The position numbers and the translations under genes are program-made. DNA of 64,000 nt from Fragum whitleyi (Eukaryota; Mollusca; Bivalvia; Cardiida; Cardiidae), in assembly GCA_948146395.1 (NCBI GenBank), contig OX411551.1, forward strand, positions 51,170,997 to 51,234,996, written 5' to 3'. This document shows positions 46,001-55,775 of this stretch, in pieces. The notes beneath the pieces are model-generated. The model saw only the letters and a program-made list of their open reading frames with translations, did no database searches and was not told the origin of the DNA. Every line of letters begins with the position of its first letter. Position 1 is the stretch's first letter.

Positions 46001-46214
46001 GCATGAAACAAGGAAGGTCGGAGTGTCACACAAGCTTGAGAAATTGTATGATGGCCCCTTCCTTGTTACAAAGAAGATAACAGATATCAACTTTCTTTTG
46101 CAACTCAACAAGGCTGGAGATGAAAGAGTGGCTCATCATGACAAATTAAAACTGTATGAAAGCAAACAGTATCCAAATTGGATCAAGAAAGCAAGAGAGA
46201 GATTGCAAATTTAA
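43062..46214 (+). CDS. pol: Reverse transcriptase-RNase H-integrase
   Basis: The open frame formally starts at ATG 43047 but homologous sequence begins in the A8 run. RT shows FDLTSGYFQIPI, RMPFGLNNSASTFQ and the catalytic YIDD at 43467-43478. RNase H begins at DTDASDFAIG (43911) and ends near HCDALSR. A linker of about 180 residues, rich in Cys at its start (CNCPDADMAEPLKCGPCKKC), separates RNase H from integrase. Integrase has the HHCC finger (LHQMHDS, SGHMG, RCQVC) and a DDE core with Asp 45333, Asp 45513 and Glu 45621; 35 residues separate the last two. A GPF-type segment (YDGPFLVTKK) closes it. It copies the RNA to DNA and inserts it. Confidence 0.92.
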   Translation, partial: KKAVEKLLEQNVARKSTSPWPSPIVLVKKKSGSIRPCIDYRKVNKLVTPDAFPLPRIQDCLDAVSGSTLFSTFDLTSGYFQIPIKEQDIPKTAFACKFGQFEMTRMPFGLNNSASTFQRTMELALQGLQWETCIIYIDDIIIFAGDTEEHLRRVEQVLKRLKEAGLKLKPEKCEMMQTEVSFLGHVVSAEGVRPNPVNIAKILEWPRPKSAREVKQFVALCSYFRRFVKNFAKVARPMIDLTKKGKPFEWNMKCEESFESLKTALTSPAVMSYPVNDGGEFVLDTDASDFAIGAVLFQVQAGEEKVVAYASRAMNKAERNYCITEKELLAVRYFIEYFRQYLLGRKFLVRTDHQALVWLFSLKEPRSKIARWIEILAQYDFSVQYRPSSKQGHCDALSRCDNPSDCNCPDADMAEPLKCGPCKKCTRRAEIMVLGGKFSHSLFPGCKSKDQEADLQQPTSKIDQDLSMMQIGPKFHISQKDKPAQGEQLPSSKMELAQEPSLTVTKVLGPEGQQPNQSARTHEPKESHGEDQQAVNSELEVEQRTLDTSNIRCSVDEKARTTTEIGLGSNGVASPGTSGQRQDTSASRKRVPVTWMWEGGLSKEDLRTEQQQDQDISYLYNSLTRQIRPDWRAMQTHSPAARHYWLLWDSLELRDGLIFKNFSKKNGTNQYLQFLLPRTLKDKVLHQMHDSILSGHMGVKRTKEKTAQRFYWYAMKEDILTYVKRCQVCAVNKRPPKAPRAPLGNIKVGAPWDVVAVDYVGPLPLTPRGHRYILVLTDLFTKYVEVMPVKDQTAEECARQMVNQFIARWGCPITIHSDQGRTFESEVFRQLCRLLQVRKSRTTARNQKCNGQCERFNRTLVSMIRAYLVGEQTDWDLHLGCIAGAYRATPNETTTLSPNMMTLGREIRMPGDLVFGSKNEDLDPENPTYGQYVDKIRTRMQLAHDLARKHLQAKAQHRKEAYDVKLSFQGYQVGDVVWYLHETRKVGVSHKLEKLYDGPFLVTKKITDINFLLQLNKAGDERVAHHDKLKLYESKQYPNWIKKARERLQI

Positions 46215-46816
46215 GTGTGAAAGTGCATGGTTTCTCTTTTCCACAATGTTTTTACAATAATCTTCATTTAACATTTCTTGACATAGGTCACTAGAGTAGA
46301 TGTTTGCGGTAACCTTGGTGGATGCTACACATGAGAGATCCCGACCACCACTTTATATTGCAGATTTAGGTTTGACCATTCCTGCTGTTAGACGACGAGA
46401 AGCCATAGTTGCTCGACAGAATTTCTAAGCCGGGGCAAGTTAGGTTCACAGGTGTGTGAGAGGGTAGAAGCTTGCAGCTCAGAGAATAATCATGTGAGCG
46501 TTGTGCTTAAGTCTATAGCAGCAGGCTACAAAATCAGAAAATTGCAAAGGGTGGTGGGAGTTGCGAAATAACCTACATGTATGTAATTGGTGAGGGGGAT
46601 AATTTGTGTTTTAGAAATCAAGATCCGCAAACCGCAACTTTAGGCATTTTTTTTTAAAATGTCACAACCGCAGCATAAATCAATAACTGCGTCATGCCAT
46701 CGCATCGCAATGAAACACTCTAATGAGAAGGCACTGGTCCTCAAGGTCATAGTGGCAGTGGTCAAATCGTATACAGCTTTGAGCTATTTTGCTTATTAGT
46801 CATTTCCTTTATTGGC

Positions 46817-46818
46817 AG
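46817..46818 (+). promoter_or_regulatory. Candidate splice acceptor before the third ORF
   Basis: A pyrimidine-rich stretch (TTAGTCATTTCCTTTATTGG) ends in CAG|GAATC, 13 bases before the ATG at 46831. It would allow the third ORF to be made from a spliced RNA, as retroviral accessory or env genes are. No matching donor was assigned. The preceding 46215-46800 carries no open frame. Confidence 0.35.
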
Positions 46819-46830
46819 GAATCTTTCAAA

Positions 46831-48678
46831 ATGGATCTGGACGATTGCGAAGTGGTAACGCAGGAAAAGCTTGACAAGATGGAGCAGTCAGCACGAAGAA
46901 GGGGCAGAGCCTACCAGTGTCTACCATGCCTGCACAAGTATAACAGAGAAGTCATTGGAGTAAAGGCACGGATAGAAGCCCACTTCCTAAGGGACCACCT
47001 CAACTTTACCCAAGTGCCATTCTACTGCGCTCTTTGTCAGTTCAGATGTCTGCGTCATGTGAACCTGCTACAGCACGTGACTAGGTTCAAGCGTCACGCC
47101 TTGATTGCTGAGGAGAAAGGTGTTGATCCTGCTGAACCCAGCTTTCTACGCACCAACCCAGAACCATATGTTCTCAGTGCCAGGGACATTCACCAGATGG
47201 GAAAGGAGGAGTCCTTCGACCACTGGAAAGCGAACCTGCTGAGGAAAGCCGTCGCAGAGGATCCATTGGCGGAGGCGTGGCATGAGACGTTCCCGGGTGG
47301 AGAGGAAGAAATGCAGGAATTCTTGAGGCAGGATTTGGGGTCTTCTACACCTGGGTCGTCTCATGATGAAGAGAGCCAGTTGACTTTTGGAGGAGAGGTT
47401 ACCAGACCTGATCAACCATCTGAGCCAGAGGACCCAACAGGACCTGTGAAGGAGAAGACAGCCCCAAGCACAGTAGTATCCATAAGCCATCTGGGGATGA
47501 ACGAGGCTGTAGCTCCCATCTTAGCCTCTCTTACAGCTTTAGTAGGACCTGGGAAGTTGACTGAAATTTTGGAAGGCGGTGGGGTCAAGGAGGTTGCAGG
47601 CACAAGTCAACAAACTGATGGTCAGGAAGAAGAGAAATCAAAAGACACACCAGAACCAACCGAAAGACATCCAGAGGAGTCAACAGAGGCAACAGGCAAG
47701 GAAGAGATGGAGCTTAGAGGCAAAGAGGATAAAGAAGGCAAGGCTGATGAGCAAGAGAACAAGGGTGCAGAGCAGATGGAGGGTGCTGAGGAACAGGTGG
47801 AGAATCTGATGCCCCAGCTGCTACCTAGTGAAAGGCAGTCACTATCGCCAGCTCGCTCACCAAGAAGGACGTCACCTATGAGGCATGCCCCGACAAAGAA
47901 GATGGACTTCGATGATTGCCAGTCCACAGACAGCAGTGACGAGGATTCCGAAGAGGAGACACGGACAAGGAAAACGTCAGTCAGGAAAGCCCTGGAAGAG
48001 AACACAAAAGCCCTGAGGTCAATGGAGAAAACCATGCTGACATTGGCAAGTGCTGTCACCGCCCTGGTAAAGAGATTCAAAGAGGCCAATACAGAGAAGA
48101 ACAAGCAGACCCAGGAACAGCAGGAAGAGAAAACCAAAGCTGAAAGAACAACTGAAGATGAGAGCAGGTCTATAGAAACACATCAAAGGACAGAGAGGTG
48201 CAATGGTGAGCTCAGCAAGGACAGTGACAAGGACAAGCAGCAACATGTGGCTGAAGGTAGAGGACGGGACAATGTGGAGAGAAGAGGAGAGGACAGACAA
48301 CATGGAGAGGACAGGCGTGAGCAGACGACACACAGGAGACATCACATTGAGCAGGAAGGAGACAACAGACGACAATCTACCAATGACAGAAAGAGGGAAG
48401 CTGAAAGGAGAGAGGATACATCACCAAAGAGAAGGAGAAGGTCAAGGAGCAGGGACGAAACCAGACATGGAACACAGATGAGAAATGAGGGACGAAGTAC
48501 AGGAGAGAGTCGATGGAGGGTTGATGACAGAAGATTAGATGACCAAGAGCGACGACGAGAAACAGACAGGAGTGACAGAAACGCTAATAGGGATCAGAGG
48601 ACACGGAGTGGAGAGGACATTAGAAGAGTTAGGACGAGCACACAGGACTACAGAGATGACAGACGAGACCGCAGATAA
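46831..48678 (+). CDS. Accessory ORF with two C2H2-like fingers and an RS/RE/RD-rich tail
   Basis: 615 codons between pol and the 3' LTR, same strand; start chosen at the first ATG (AAAATGG, good context). Residues 28-89 carry two finger-like motifs: C30-x2-C33-x17-H51-x4-H56 and C66-x2-C69-x12-H82-x6-H89. Residues 150-330 are acidic and Gly/Glu/Lys-rich. Around 340-365 is an SP/R-rich patch (LSPARSPRRTSPMRHAP), then an acidic DSSDEDSEEE. Residues about 395-430 may form a helix (ALEENTKALRSMEKTMLTLA). The last 170 residues are dominated by Arg, Asp, Glu and Ser, resembling RS or RD/RE regions of RNA-processing proteins. There is no signal peptide or membrane segment, so it is not an envelope. 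Function unknown; nucleic-acid binding is inferred. Confidence 0.75.
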   Translation: MDLDDCEVVTQEKLDKMEQSARRRGRAYQCLPCLHKYNREVIGVKARIEAHFLRDHLNFTQVPFYCALCQFRCLRHVNLLQHVTRFKRHALIAEEKGVDPAEPSFLRTNPEPYVLSARDIHQMGKEESFDHWKANLLRKAVAEDPLAEAWHETFPGGEEEMQEFLRQDLGSSTPGSSHDEESQLTFGGEVTRPDQPSEPEDPTGPVKEKTAPSTVVSISHLGMNEAVAPILASLTALVGPGKLTEILEGGGVKEVAGTSQQTDGQEEEKSKDTPEPTERHPEESTEATGKEEMELRGKEDKEGKADEQENKGAEQMEGAEEQVENLMPQLLPSERQSLSPARSPRRTSPMRHAPTKKMDFDDCQSTDSSDEDSEEETRTRKTSVRKALEENTKALRSMEKTMLTLASAVTALVKRFKEANTEKNKQTQEQQEEKTKAERTTEDESRSIETHQRTERCNGELSKDSDKDKQQHVAEGRGRDNVERRGEDRQHGEDRREQTTHRRHHIEQEGDNRRQSTNDRKREAERREDTSPKRRRRSRSRDETRHGTQMRNEGRSTGESRWRVDDRRLDDQERRRETDRSDRNANRDQRTRSGEDIRRVRTSTQDYRDDRRDRR

Positions 48679-49032
48679 ATTATAATTGAACTTTCTTTGG
48701 GTGCCAAGCAAACACCAAACCTTGTTTAAATTTGTTCTTAATGAGTTCACATCTATTGTTAAGCTTGGACATTCATAACCGTGAAGTTATTAACATTTAA
48801 TGTTTAAGTTGATTCGTCTATTAACACCTAAGGATAAACCTCAGACGTTATTGACATTTAAGTTTATATTGATTTCAGGTGTTCTATTATTACTTAATTG
48901 ATTACAATTTAGTTGAGAGTTATAGTTTATTTAACCTACTCTTACAGCTATTGATTCTAACTGAAATGTTTATTATGTCATGTGATACAGAGCGCAACTT
49001 AATTGTATGCCAGATGGAACTTTGGCATTTTT

Positions 49033-49044
49033 GGGAGGGGGTGA
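49033..49044 (+). other. Polypurine tract
   Basis: GGGAGGGGGTGA lies directly before the TGTAATGAG start of the 3' LTR, the position expected for the plus-strand primer. The region 48679-49032 is the untranslated 3' part of the element. Confidence 0.75.
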
Positions 49045-50274
49045 TGTAATGAGCCAGCCCTCGGTGTTCGAGTTTTCTTATTTACTTTTGCTTCTTGAAC
49101 TATTCGCATTCATTATACAGCTTTAAAACTGATTGTCATCTGCTTTCACCGATCTACATCGATAGTACGCTCATTACAAACTCGTTCTCTTACCTAAATT
49201 GCATTCTGTAACGCATAAGTAAGTCAGTAAAGTCCGTAATATTTTGTTTGAAAACTGTCACTCGATGGAGGCCGCCATGTTTTGTTTACAGTCCGCGTTG
49301 CATGATGGGATCAGAATGATGACATCACGTGACGCGAACCTTTTACTCTTGTACTCTTATCGAGCGGCAGATTCAAAATAATTAAAGTCATTTTCCCTAT
49401 TCTTAGGTATTTACAAACTTAATAATTCAGAGAATCGACTATGAGCATAATTATTACCTTTATCTCGCATCGTTTTTGAACTTTGTCGCTAAAACTTTTA
49501 TGATTTGACTCAGAGATTTCTTCCAACAATTGTGTCGGAATATTTCTTCCAACATGACTGTCGGAAAATCTACTGTTTTCCCACACCTACTGAGTTACGT
49601 CATATTGTGTCGGCACGACGTCATATTGTGTCGGCATGCCCTATAAAAGCTAATGTTCCGACTTAAGTCAGGGACTCCACATTGATTTTTCTTTGGGTAG
49701 AACTCGCGTTATATTTAGTTTCTTATTTTTGGTTTTAAAATCAGTTGATTTATTTTAGCAATTTGTCTAAAGCTTAAAACTGTAAATTACGCATTTCTAG
49801 TATTTATTCTGAAGAATTAACATCTTGTATTTTATCATTTTCGGAATTTAAAGCTGAATTTATTTTAGTTGTTTTTTTTTAACTTGGACTTTACTGACCA
49901 CTGCTCACTCGCGATAAAGATTTAACCCTAAGGGAACTAAGTTAATTCTATTTTTAGTAACAAAAGTTCGCATTCTTTTTTAACCACTACGCTTGTTGAT
50001 TTTGCTGATCATTTTGAGAGATTAATTTGATTTGATTATTTGTTAATTTGATTATTATGTAACTGGAATTTTATTTTGTTTAATTAAATCTAAACTGAAA
50101 TTTATTTACGGTATTTGTCAAATTATTTAGTTCTGGAATTTAAGCATCCCATTTAGACTTTATACTTTCTCGTGGAGTCCACCCAAACATTTTTAACCCT
50201 TACCGTCCTACACTAAGAGCTTGCTGCTGTACTTAAGAAGTTTGTGATCATCCAGTGACCGTTAGCACGTTACA
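49045..50274 (+). repeat. 3' LTR
   Basis: 1230 bp copy of 38980-40210. In this copy the upstream CRE is changed to TTACGTCA. It ends ...CACGTTACA and is followed by ATATG. Confidence 0.95.
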
Positions 50275-50540
50275 ATATGACCCGAATTTCTTTAGAAAAA
50301 TCGTCTAAATTCTTGAAATTTAACATTACAATTTTCCGCGAAACTTATAAAGTGCATAGTTATTCCACCAGTATAATAAAACCCGTATAATATCAAAAAT
50401 ATTCAACAGTGTTATTCACTCCAGCGTCGTAGATATATTTTAAATAAGGTTAATCAAAAATTTCATGATATGACATGGAATTGGCGCAGGGTGTGTTACA
50501 GAAGCGTGATAACTAAACGACACAAAAGAAGAAAATATCT

Positions 50541-50781
50541 GAGCCAGTGCGTGACATTTCCAACAACTTGACATATGCGTGAAGGGTCAACATTCATCAA
50601 CATTAATCAACCTTGGCTGCAATGTAGTATAATTAGAAGTTTGCCTGACTTTCTAATAATATGTTTATCTTTCTACAAAGCGCAAAGTGAAGACCCTGGT
50701 CAGCTTGTGCAGATGCACAGGCTGACCAGAGCCTTTTCTTTGCGTACATATGCAATTGTTGGAAATGTCACGCACTGGCTC
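50541..50781. repeat. Foldback repeat with internal hairpin
   Basis: The outer edges GAGCCAGTGCGTGACATTTC and its exact complement at 50758-50781 delimit a 241 bp element. Inside, CTGGTCAGCTTGTGCAGATG with its complement forms a second hairpin at 50696-50729. Open frames here are accidental. Confidence 0.7.
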
Positions 50782-50931
50782 AACTGTCCTTCGATACCGC
50801 GGCTAGGACATCAAAATGTGTATGACGGTAACATTTTACAAACGGCGTGTGCGTACGATAGAAAATAATCCGTGTGTTTCAGGAGTGTTAACATTGTATT
50901 TAAGAACGTATGAGAAAAAGAAGATTTTGTT

Positions 50932-51196
50932 TGAATGGGGTTTACGCCGCTTTCAAGAATTTCGCAGTTATATCGCGGTTGCCGGAGCACCTAGCAATAG
51001 ATTCCTGGTATTTCTTTCACCTGTACTACCATTACACCCTTTCCTAGCCTCCGACTGCTATCTCACATAGGTATACGATTATCTACCCATTAGTGAGAGA
51101 CAACCGTCGGAAAGGATACATGCCGCCACCGGGGATCGAACCCACGACTTCCAGTTTGGAAGTCTTTTGCCTAACCAACTGCTCTATGGTGGCGGA
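50932..51196 (-). repeat. SINE-A, full length, minus strand
   Basis: On the minus strand the tRNA-like head (51196-51123) starts CCGCCACCATAGAGCAGTTG and ends GTTCGATCCCCGGTGGCGG, so the acceptor stem still pairs. The body contains GAAATACCAGGAATC and the end GCGGCGTAAACCCCATTC. From 51197 to 52368 I see no other feature. Confidence 0.8.
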
Positions 51197-52368
51197 GCGA
51201 AAACAAGGAGATCACATTTATTTTCAATAATAACTTAATTTATAAACTCATCATCTTAAAAAATAAAGTGTCGACAAAAACCCCGTTTTTATTTGTTTAG
51301 AGATGATTTATTTGATAAGATACAAGTAAGATTTTTCGCGACATGATATTCAATAATATTCTATATATTCCTTTTGGCGCTTAAAAGTGATTATTGCATT
51401 AAATGTATGTTTTCGGGTCGTCTAAGGCAAACGTTAATGAAAAGAAATCCGGGCGTTAACGAGAGAAAACGTGGATTAATCAGTAAATTCACGTGCCGTT
51501 AACGCCAGGCCTTTTAATTTAATTATTCTCGGTCTAGGCCTATACACTTTATCAGTTTCCTTGTCCAACATTATTAGAGGTCATACCTAAAGATGTTGCT
51601 CTAAATCCTGCGTTAAATTGTGTGACGTCATAAATTTACCAAACATCGTCGGTATAAATGGACGGTGTAATGCATGACGGCATACTAGTAGGCGTGTAAC
51701 TGGCTTTATACCGATCAATGAAATTACTTTACTCTTATCTATCTTTTTATGCAATAATAACGTCAATTCACGCTTTTTCGGTTGTTAACATTTTCAAAGA
51801 CCATCAACTTTATTTTATTATACCCCAATATACTGGAAATTTAGACAGGGATACAAAGTCATAAATATTGAAATCAAACTAATTTTACTGTAAATAACAC
51901 TTTGTACTCAAACTTATGAAAATGTTTTTGTTTATGCTTACAAAAAAATCGGATTTTATCTAAAAGGTCGCCACCTTTACAGGTGCAATATATTTCTTTG
52001 AGAAGAGCTTATTTTATAAAGCACATACACTGTACCCAATTTCATGACAATTCTTAAAAAGACTTCCGCTACGTTACATGTAAGTTTTCGATTGGAAATT
52101 GAACATACTTTTTTTCTGACGGATTAAAGTCATAACAAATCGCATTTTGTTATGAAATTGAAAAGATCTATTTATCAGGTTAAGCCACTGCTTCGCCCAA
52201 AAAGGGTGACCGGGAGGGGGGGTGCGATCCCTGATTTCCATAAACAGCTAGTACCATGTCTTGTGATTATTCTAACACAATACAGCTGTCTAATTCGATT
52301 TAAGCGTGAAACATTAAGTAAATTCCCGTTGTTTTCGTTAGACATTGGGAAAATACCAAACGGAAAGG

Positions 52369-52630
52369 GCCGCCGTCGTAGCGGAGTTGGTAGCGCGTCG
52401 GAATGACAATCTAGAGGTCCCGGGTTCGATCGACGGCGGCTCTCATCCTTTCTGACTATTTTGTCTCTCATCAATGGGTCGATAATCGTCGACATATGTG
52501 GGATAGCAGCTAGAGGCTAGGACAGGATGTGATGGTGGTACTGGTAGAGAAATACCAGGAATCAATTATTAAGTGCTTTAACCGGCGCGATATAACTGAA
52601 ATATTGTTGAAAGCGGCGTAAAATCCCAAA
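52369..52630 (+). repeat. SINE-A, full length
   Basis: The head GCCGCCGTCGTAGCGGAGTT with B-box GGGTTCGATCGACGGCGGC is followed by the common body (GTCTCTCATCAATGGGTCGA, GAGAAATACCAGGAATC, GTTGAAAGCGGCGTAAAA). Confidence 0.8.
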
Positions 52631-52812
52631 ACGGAAAGGTGATCAAGAATGAAACTATATTGCTGTATACTATTCTTTTTTGTGGTGAAGGTTATCACAT
52701 TCTAGAAGAAAATAGTAATATTTCAGTTGATCACATTCATAAATAAGCATGAATGGAGTTCAAAGAACAACTTCAGTTTCATAGAAAGTATTGTATTCCG
52801 TTGTTCGATGTT

Positions 52813-53257
52813 ACAGTTAACAACATCGTGAAATTGACAAGGTGAATGATTATGGAATGATTTTGGAATGAAATTGAATGAATGTGTAGAACGACTTTTG
52901 AGTGAATTTATTGGGAGGTAATCCAGTATTGCAAATTTTGTTCAGGATGAACAAAATTAGCAATACCGATTACCTCCCTTTAATAAAATATGCATACAAG
53001 TTCTATAGATAGCTCCCCATTTCTTCAAGAACCTATCAGACGCTTACAATTTCAATTAAATAAGTGAAATCCCGACTTTTTCCCAGCTATTATTATTTTG
53101 AACGAAGTTGTTGTTATACATGTATGTTTTTCAGTAAGTTTGGAGCGTTTTTGAATGGTTTGAGTGAGTGTTTGAAATGAATGAATGGAGCGCTGAGTGA
53201 GCGATTTAGAATGGTTTTGATTGAGTTAAATATCAATTTCAAGATGTAATTAACTGT
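52813..53257 (+). mobile_element. ACAGTTAA MITE, copy 6 (best preserved)
   Basis: Left end ACAGTTAACAACATCGTGAA and right end complement ACAGTTAATTACATCTTGAA give imperfect TIRs of about 26 bp. The centre is a 66 bp hairpin from GGGAGGTAATCC to ATTACCTCCC with TTTTGTTCAGGATGAACAAA at its tip. It has no open frame. It lies in the intron 245 bp before the sushi exon at 53502. Confidence 0.8.
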
Positions 53258-53501
53258 ACCTATACTTATATCACGCTGTATAGTTTGAATCTATTCTTTT
53301 TCTGTTAGCTGAAAATGTATTGATTATGTATCCAAAATACTATTAGACCTTGCTTGAGGGCAGTGTATTCCACTAAACTATAAAGGTGTATTGTCGATAA
53401 AATCCAAAATATATTTTTAATCAAAGATGATATTTTCAATCCGAGACATTTCTTTTATTATTCATTTTTATGGAACTACTCGAATGAAATGTCTTTTTCA
53501 G

Positions 53502-53678
53502 ATTGTGGCAACTTTACAATAGAATTTGGCGAAGTAATCAATCTTAAAGAAAATACAACGTTTATGTCTGAAATTTTCTTCATATGTGATGAAGGATATC
53601 ATTTTGAGGGACTAAATGCTTCTACCTGCCTGGCAAACTCGACATGGAATAACACAGATGTAAAATGTGAAATAAATG
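53502..53678 (+). CDS. Sushi/CCP domain exon 2
   Basis: A 177 bp phase 1-1 exon with a good acceptor (GTCTTTTTCAG|AT) and donor (G|GTAAGATC). It encodes about 59 residues: DCGNFTIEFGEVI, FICDEGYHFEGLN, STCLANSTWNN and VKC, with all four cysteines and the Trp. It is clearly the closest relative of the exon at 35562, so one arose from the other. NST, NAS and NNT sequons suggest N-glycosylation. Its donor is identical through GTAAGATC to that of the 35562 exon, implying that intron edges were copied too. Confidence 0.85.
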
Positions 53679-53714
53679 GTAAGATCAGTTGTAATCAGAA
53701 AAGCTTAAAAGAAT

Positions 53715-54117
53715 ACAGTTAACAACTCCATGAAATTTACAAGGTTGCTGATTTTGGAATGATATTTGAATAAAATGGAATGAGTGCAATGGGTGAGTTT
53801 TGAGTGAAGTGAAAGGAAGGTGAACCAATATTTCCTTTTTTAAGGATGAACAGAGTTAGAGTTATTTATTACCGCCCATAAATGAAAAAAAAAACCATTA
53901 AAGTTCTACAAATAGCTTTCTTTTTCTCTAAGAACCATCACATATTTATCATTTCAATTATGTCAGTGAAATTGCAACTTTTTCCAGCTTTATTTATTTT
54001 GAATTACGTTGTCGATTGCAGTTTCTGGTGAGTTTGGAGCGTTTTTGAATGGAATGCATGAATGGAGCTTTGAGTAAGTGATTTAGATTGTGTGTTTTTT
54101 TTTTTTCGAGATGAATG
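53715..54117 (+). mobile_element. ACAGTTAA MITE, copy 7
   Basis: Begins ACAGTTAACAACTCCATGAA, 36 bp after the sushi exon, and contains GGTGAGTTTGGAGCGTTTTT and AATGGAGCTTTGAG near its right end. The right terminal repeat is decayed by a poly-T run. Confidence 0.7.
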
Positions 54118-54268
54118 ACTGATCTACCACACACAATATTTAATACATTTGAACTTAAAAAAGTGTTTTGAATTCTTTAAATGAGTTATCCTGCTGAATT
54201 ACTCAAACTCCTGTGATAGACATGGAAATATTTCTTATAACACATGTACTTACCTCATTTATGAACAG

Positions 54269-54448
54269 GGAACACTACAGTGCAGTCTTCAACATTACAT
54301 TCAACAACATTTACTGTTCCATCGACTACACGCAGTGTAACAACAACCCCAACATCGACTTCAAGCCGGACATCATCTATAGAAACAACAACTTTCAAAG
54401 CAACGACAACAGAATCTATAGAGAATATTATAACGACGGTAACATTAG
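54269..54448 (+). CDS. Thr/Ser-rich stalk exon
   Basis: A 180 bp phase 1-1 exon between TTATGAACAG and G|GTAAGTAG. In this phase all 60 codons are open and give a Thr/Ser-rich segment (HSTTFTVPSTTRSVTTTPTS, then SSRTSSIETTTFKATTTESI). It is therefore a short mucin-like linker between sushi modules. Another frame across the same DNA is also open but gives no sensible composition. The broken exon at 37001 is its homologue. Confidence 0.75.
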
Positions 54449-54707
54449 GTAAGTAGATAAGAATTAGTCATACAGTCTGTCTTGCCCGAGCAAACGTGTA
54501 TATAATCTTTCTCGAGCAGTCGTTTTCAAAATCCCGCCTTTAAATCGAATTTTCTTCTTGACGGCCGCTCACTTATATGGACAGGAATTTGCTAGTTTTT
54601 AAGAAAAACAACCTATTTATTTGTGCAATGAGTCAGAGGCAATAAAACGTTGATTAACTATTATGCGAATCATAATTACAAGACGATTTCACTGTACTTG
54701 ATTTCAG

Positions 54708-54887
54708 ACTGTGGGCCTCCGATGTTTGATATAACAAACGGAGAGTTGTCGTTCAACTCCACAATCTTGGGTTCGACAGCAACCGTTATTTGTCATACTG
54801 GATATCGACTAAATGGTACTAAAATGTTCAGGTGTTCGGCTTCTCAATGGATACCAGACTTCAACCAATCTAAATGTCAAATAATAG
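54708..54887 (+). CDS. Sushi/CCP domain exon 3
   Basis: A 180 bp phase 1-1 exon (TTGATTTCAG|AC; G|GTAAATC). It encodes about 60 residues: DCGPPMFDITNGELSFNS, ATVICHTGYRLNG, FRCSASQWIPD and SKCQII. The four cysteines, the conserved Gly-Tyr and the Trp are present, and the CGPP...NG pattern is classical for CCP modules. It is more typical of the family than the modules at 35562 and 53502. Confidence 0.88.
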
Positions 54888-54952
54888 GTAAATCTTTGAA
54901 AATACACAGTCAAATTAAATATCGGTTTCTTTACTCATATGTTATTTATGAA

Positions 54953-55090
54953 ATAATTTCATTTTCGCTTTGATGCGTTCACGAATAAAGTCTGATGGAG
55001 GAGAATTACATGCAAAAGGTAAAGCTTTGCATATAACTCTTCCCCCATTTGACTTTATTCATGGACGCATCAACGCAAAAATGAAATTAT
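54953..55090. repeat. Imperfect palindrome
   Basis: ATAATTTCATTTTCGCTTTG at the left and its complement (CAACGCAAAAATGAAATTAT) at the right enclose further complementary blocks (GAATAAAGTC/GACTTTATTC, ATGCAAA/TTTGCAT). A foldback-type repeat in the intron after sushi exon 3. Confidence 0.7.
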
Positions 55091-55775
55091 ATCCAATATT
55101 ACACGATTACAAATCTTAATTTAGATTTATTACCCTTCTCTGGACGTGATATGGTTTTATAACATTTTTCTGGGTGTAAAAATAATGAAAAATCAATTAT
55201 ATTGACGTGAGATTTTCACTGAAAACGAATTGTGACATAAAGTACCTTATTTATATGACGTCATAAGCATCAACATTCCCGCAAAAGATAACGTTGAGTA
55301 TAATAAATGAGAGGAGCTTTCTGTGTACGCAGTTAAACACATGACGTATAAATATGATTGCTAAATTTCATTATGTAATTTCTTCTTATTTCATTTATGC
55401 GTTTTCGGCCATCGAGTTTTAAAGCTTGTTTAACATGTTTAAGAATACTCACTTTCATAACAGTCGTTTCTCATTTAAAAGATGAAGAAAGTCAATGTTA
55501 GATTGAATGGAGATATGCAACTATAAATTCTAATTGCACTGTATGAATGTATGATTGCGAATACGTTGAACTCCTAAAATGTTCGGATATCAAAATAACT
55601 TGGCAAGGTTGTTGTCAATGGTAGGTAAATGGCAGTTATTGTTCCTATTTTGAACAGAAAAGGTGATTTTTGTAAAACAAAAAATAGGGCTTTGGAAATC
55701 TCGACATTAGAATTTACGACAAAAGTGTTTGTAGTATTCTTTATTTTTTATCAAATGCAATGTGTATGCTTTCAG

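Larger units (their letters stand above)
38980..50274 (+). mobile_element. Ty3/Gypsy LTR retrotransposon, recently inserted
   Basis: An 11.3 kb element with 1231 and 1230 bp LTRs (TGTAA...TTACA ends), flanked by ATAT at both sides (38976-38979 and 50275-50278; 5 bp AATAT if the last A is shared). A tRNA-Leu primer-binding site follows the 5' LTR and a purine-rich tract precedes the 3' LTR. Gene order gag, protease, RT, RNase H, integrase defines Ty3/Gypsy (Metaviridae). There is a further ORF before the 3' LTR but no recognisable envelope. It lies sense-oriented in the intron between the mucin exon and the sushi exon at 53502. LTR near-identity points to a very recent insertion. Confidence 0.95.

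Noticed and set aside
46831..48678. Envelope gene in the LTR element
   Set aside because: No signal peptide, transmembrane segment, cleavage site or sequon pattern. The protein is hydrophilic with finger motifs.
54213..54452. 79-codon frame overlapping the exon at 54269
   Set aside because: It is in the wrong phase for the splice sites and has no family resemblance. The phase-1 reading gives the expected Thr/Ser-rich stalk.
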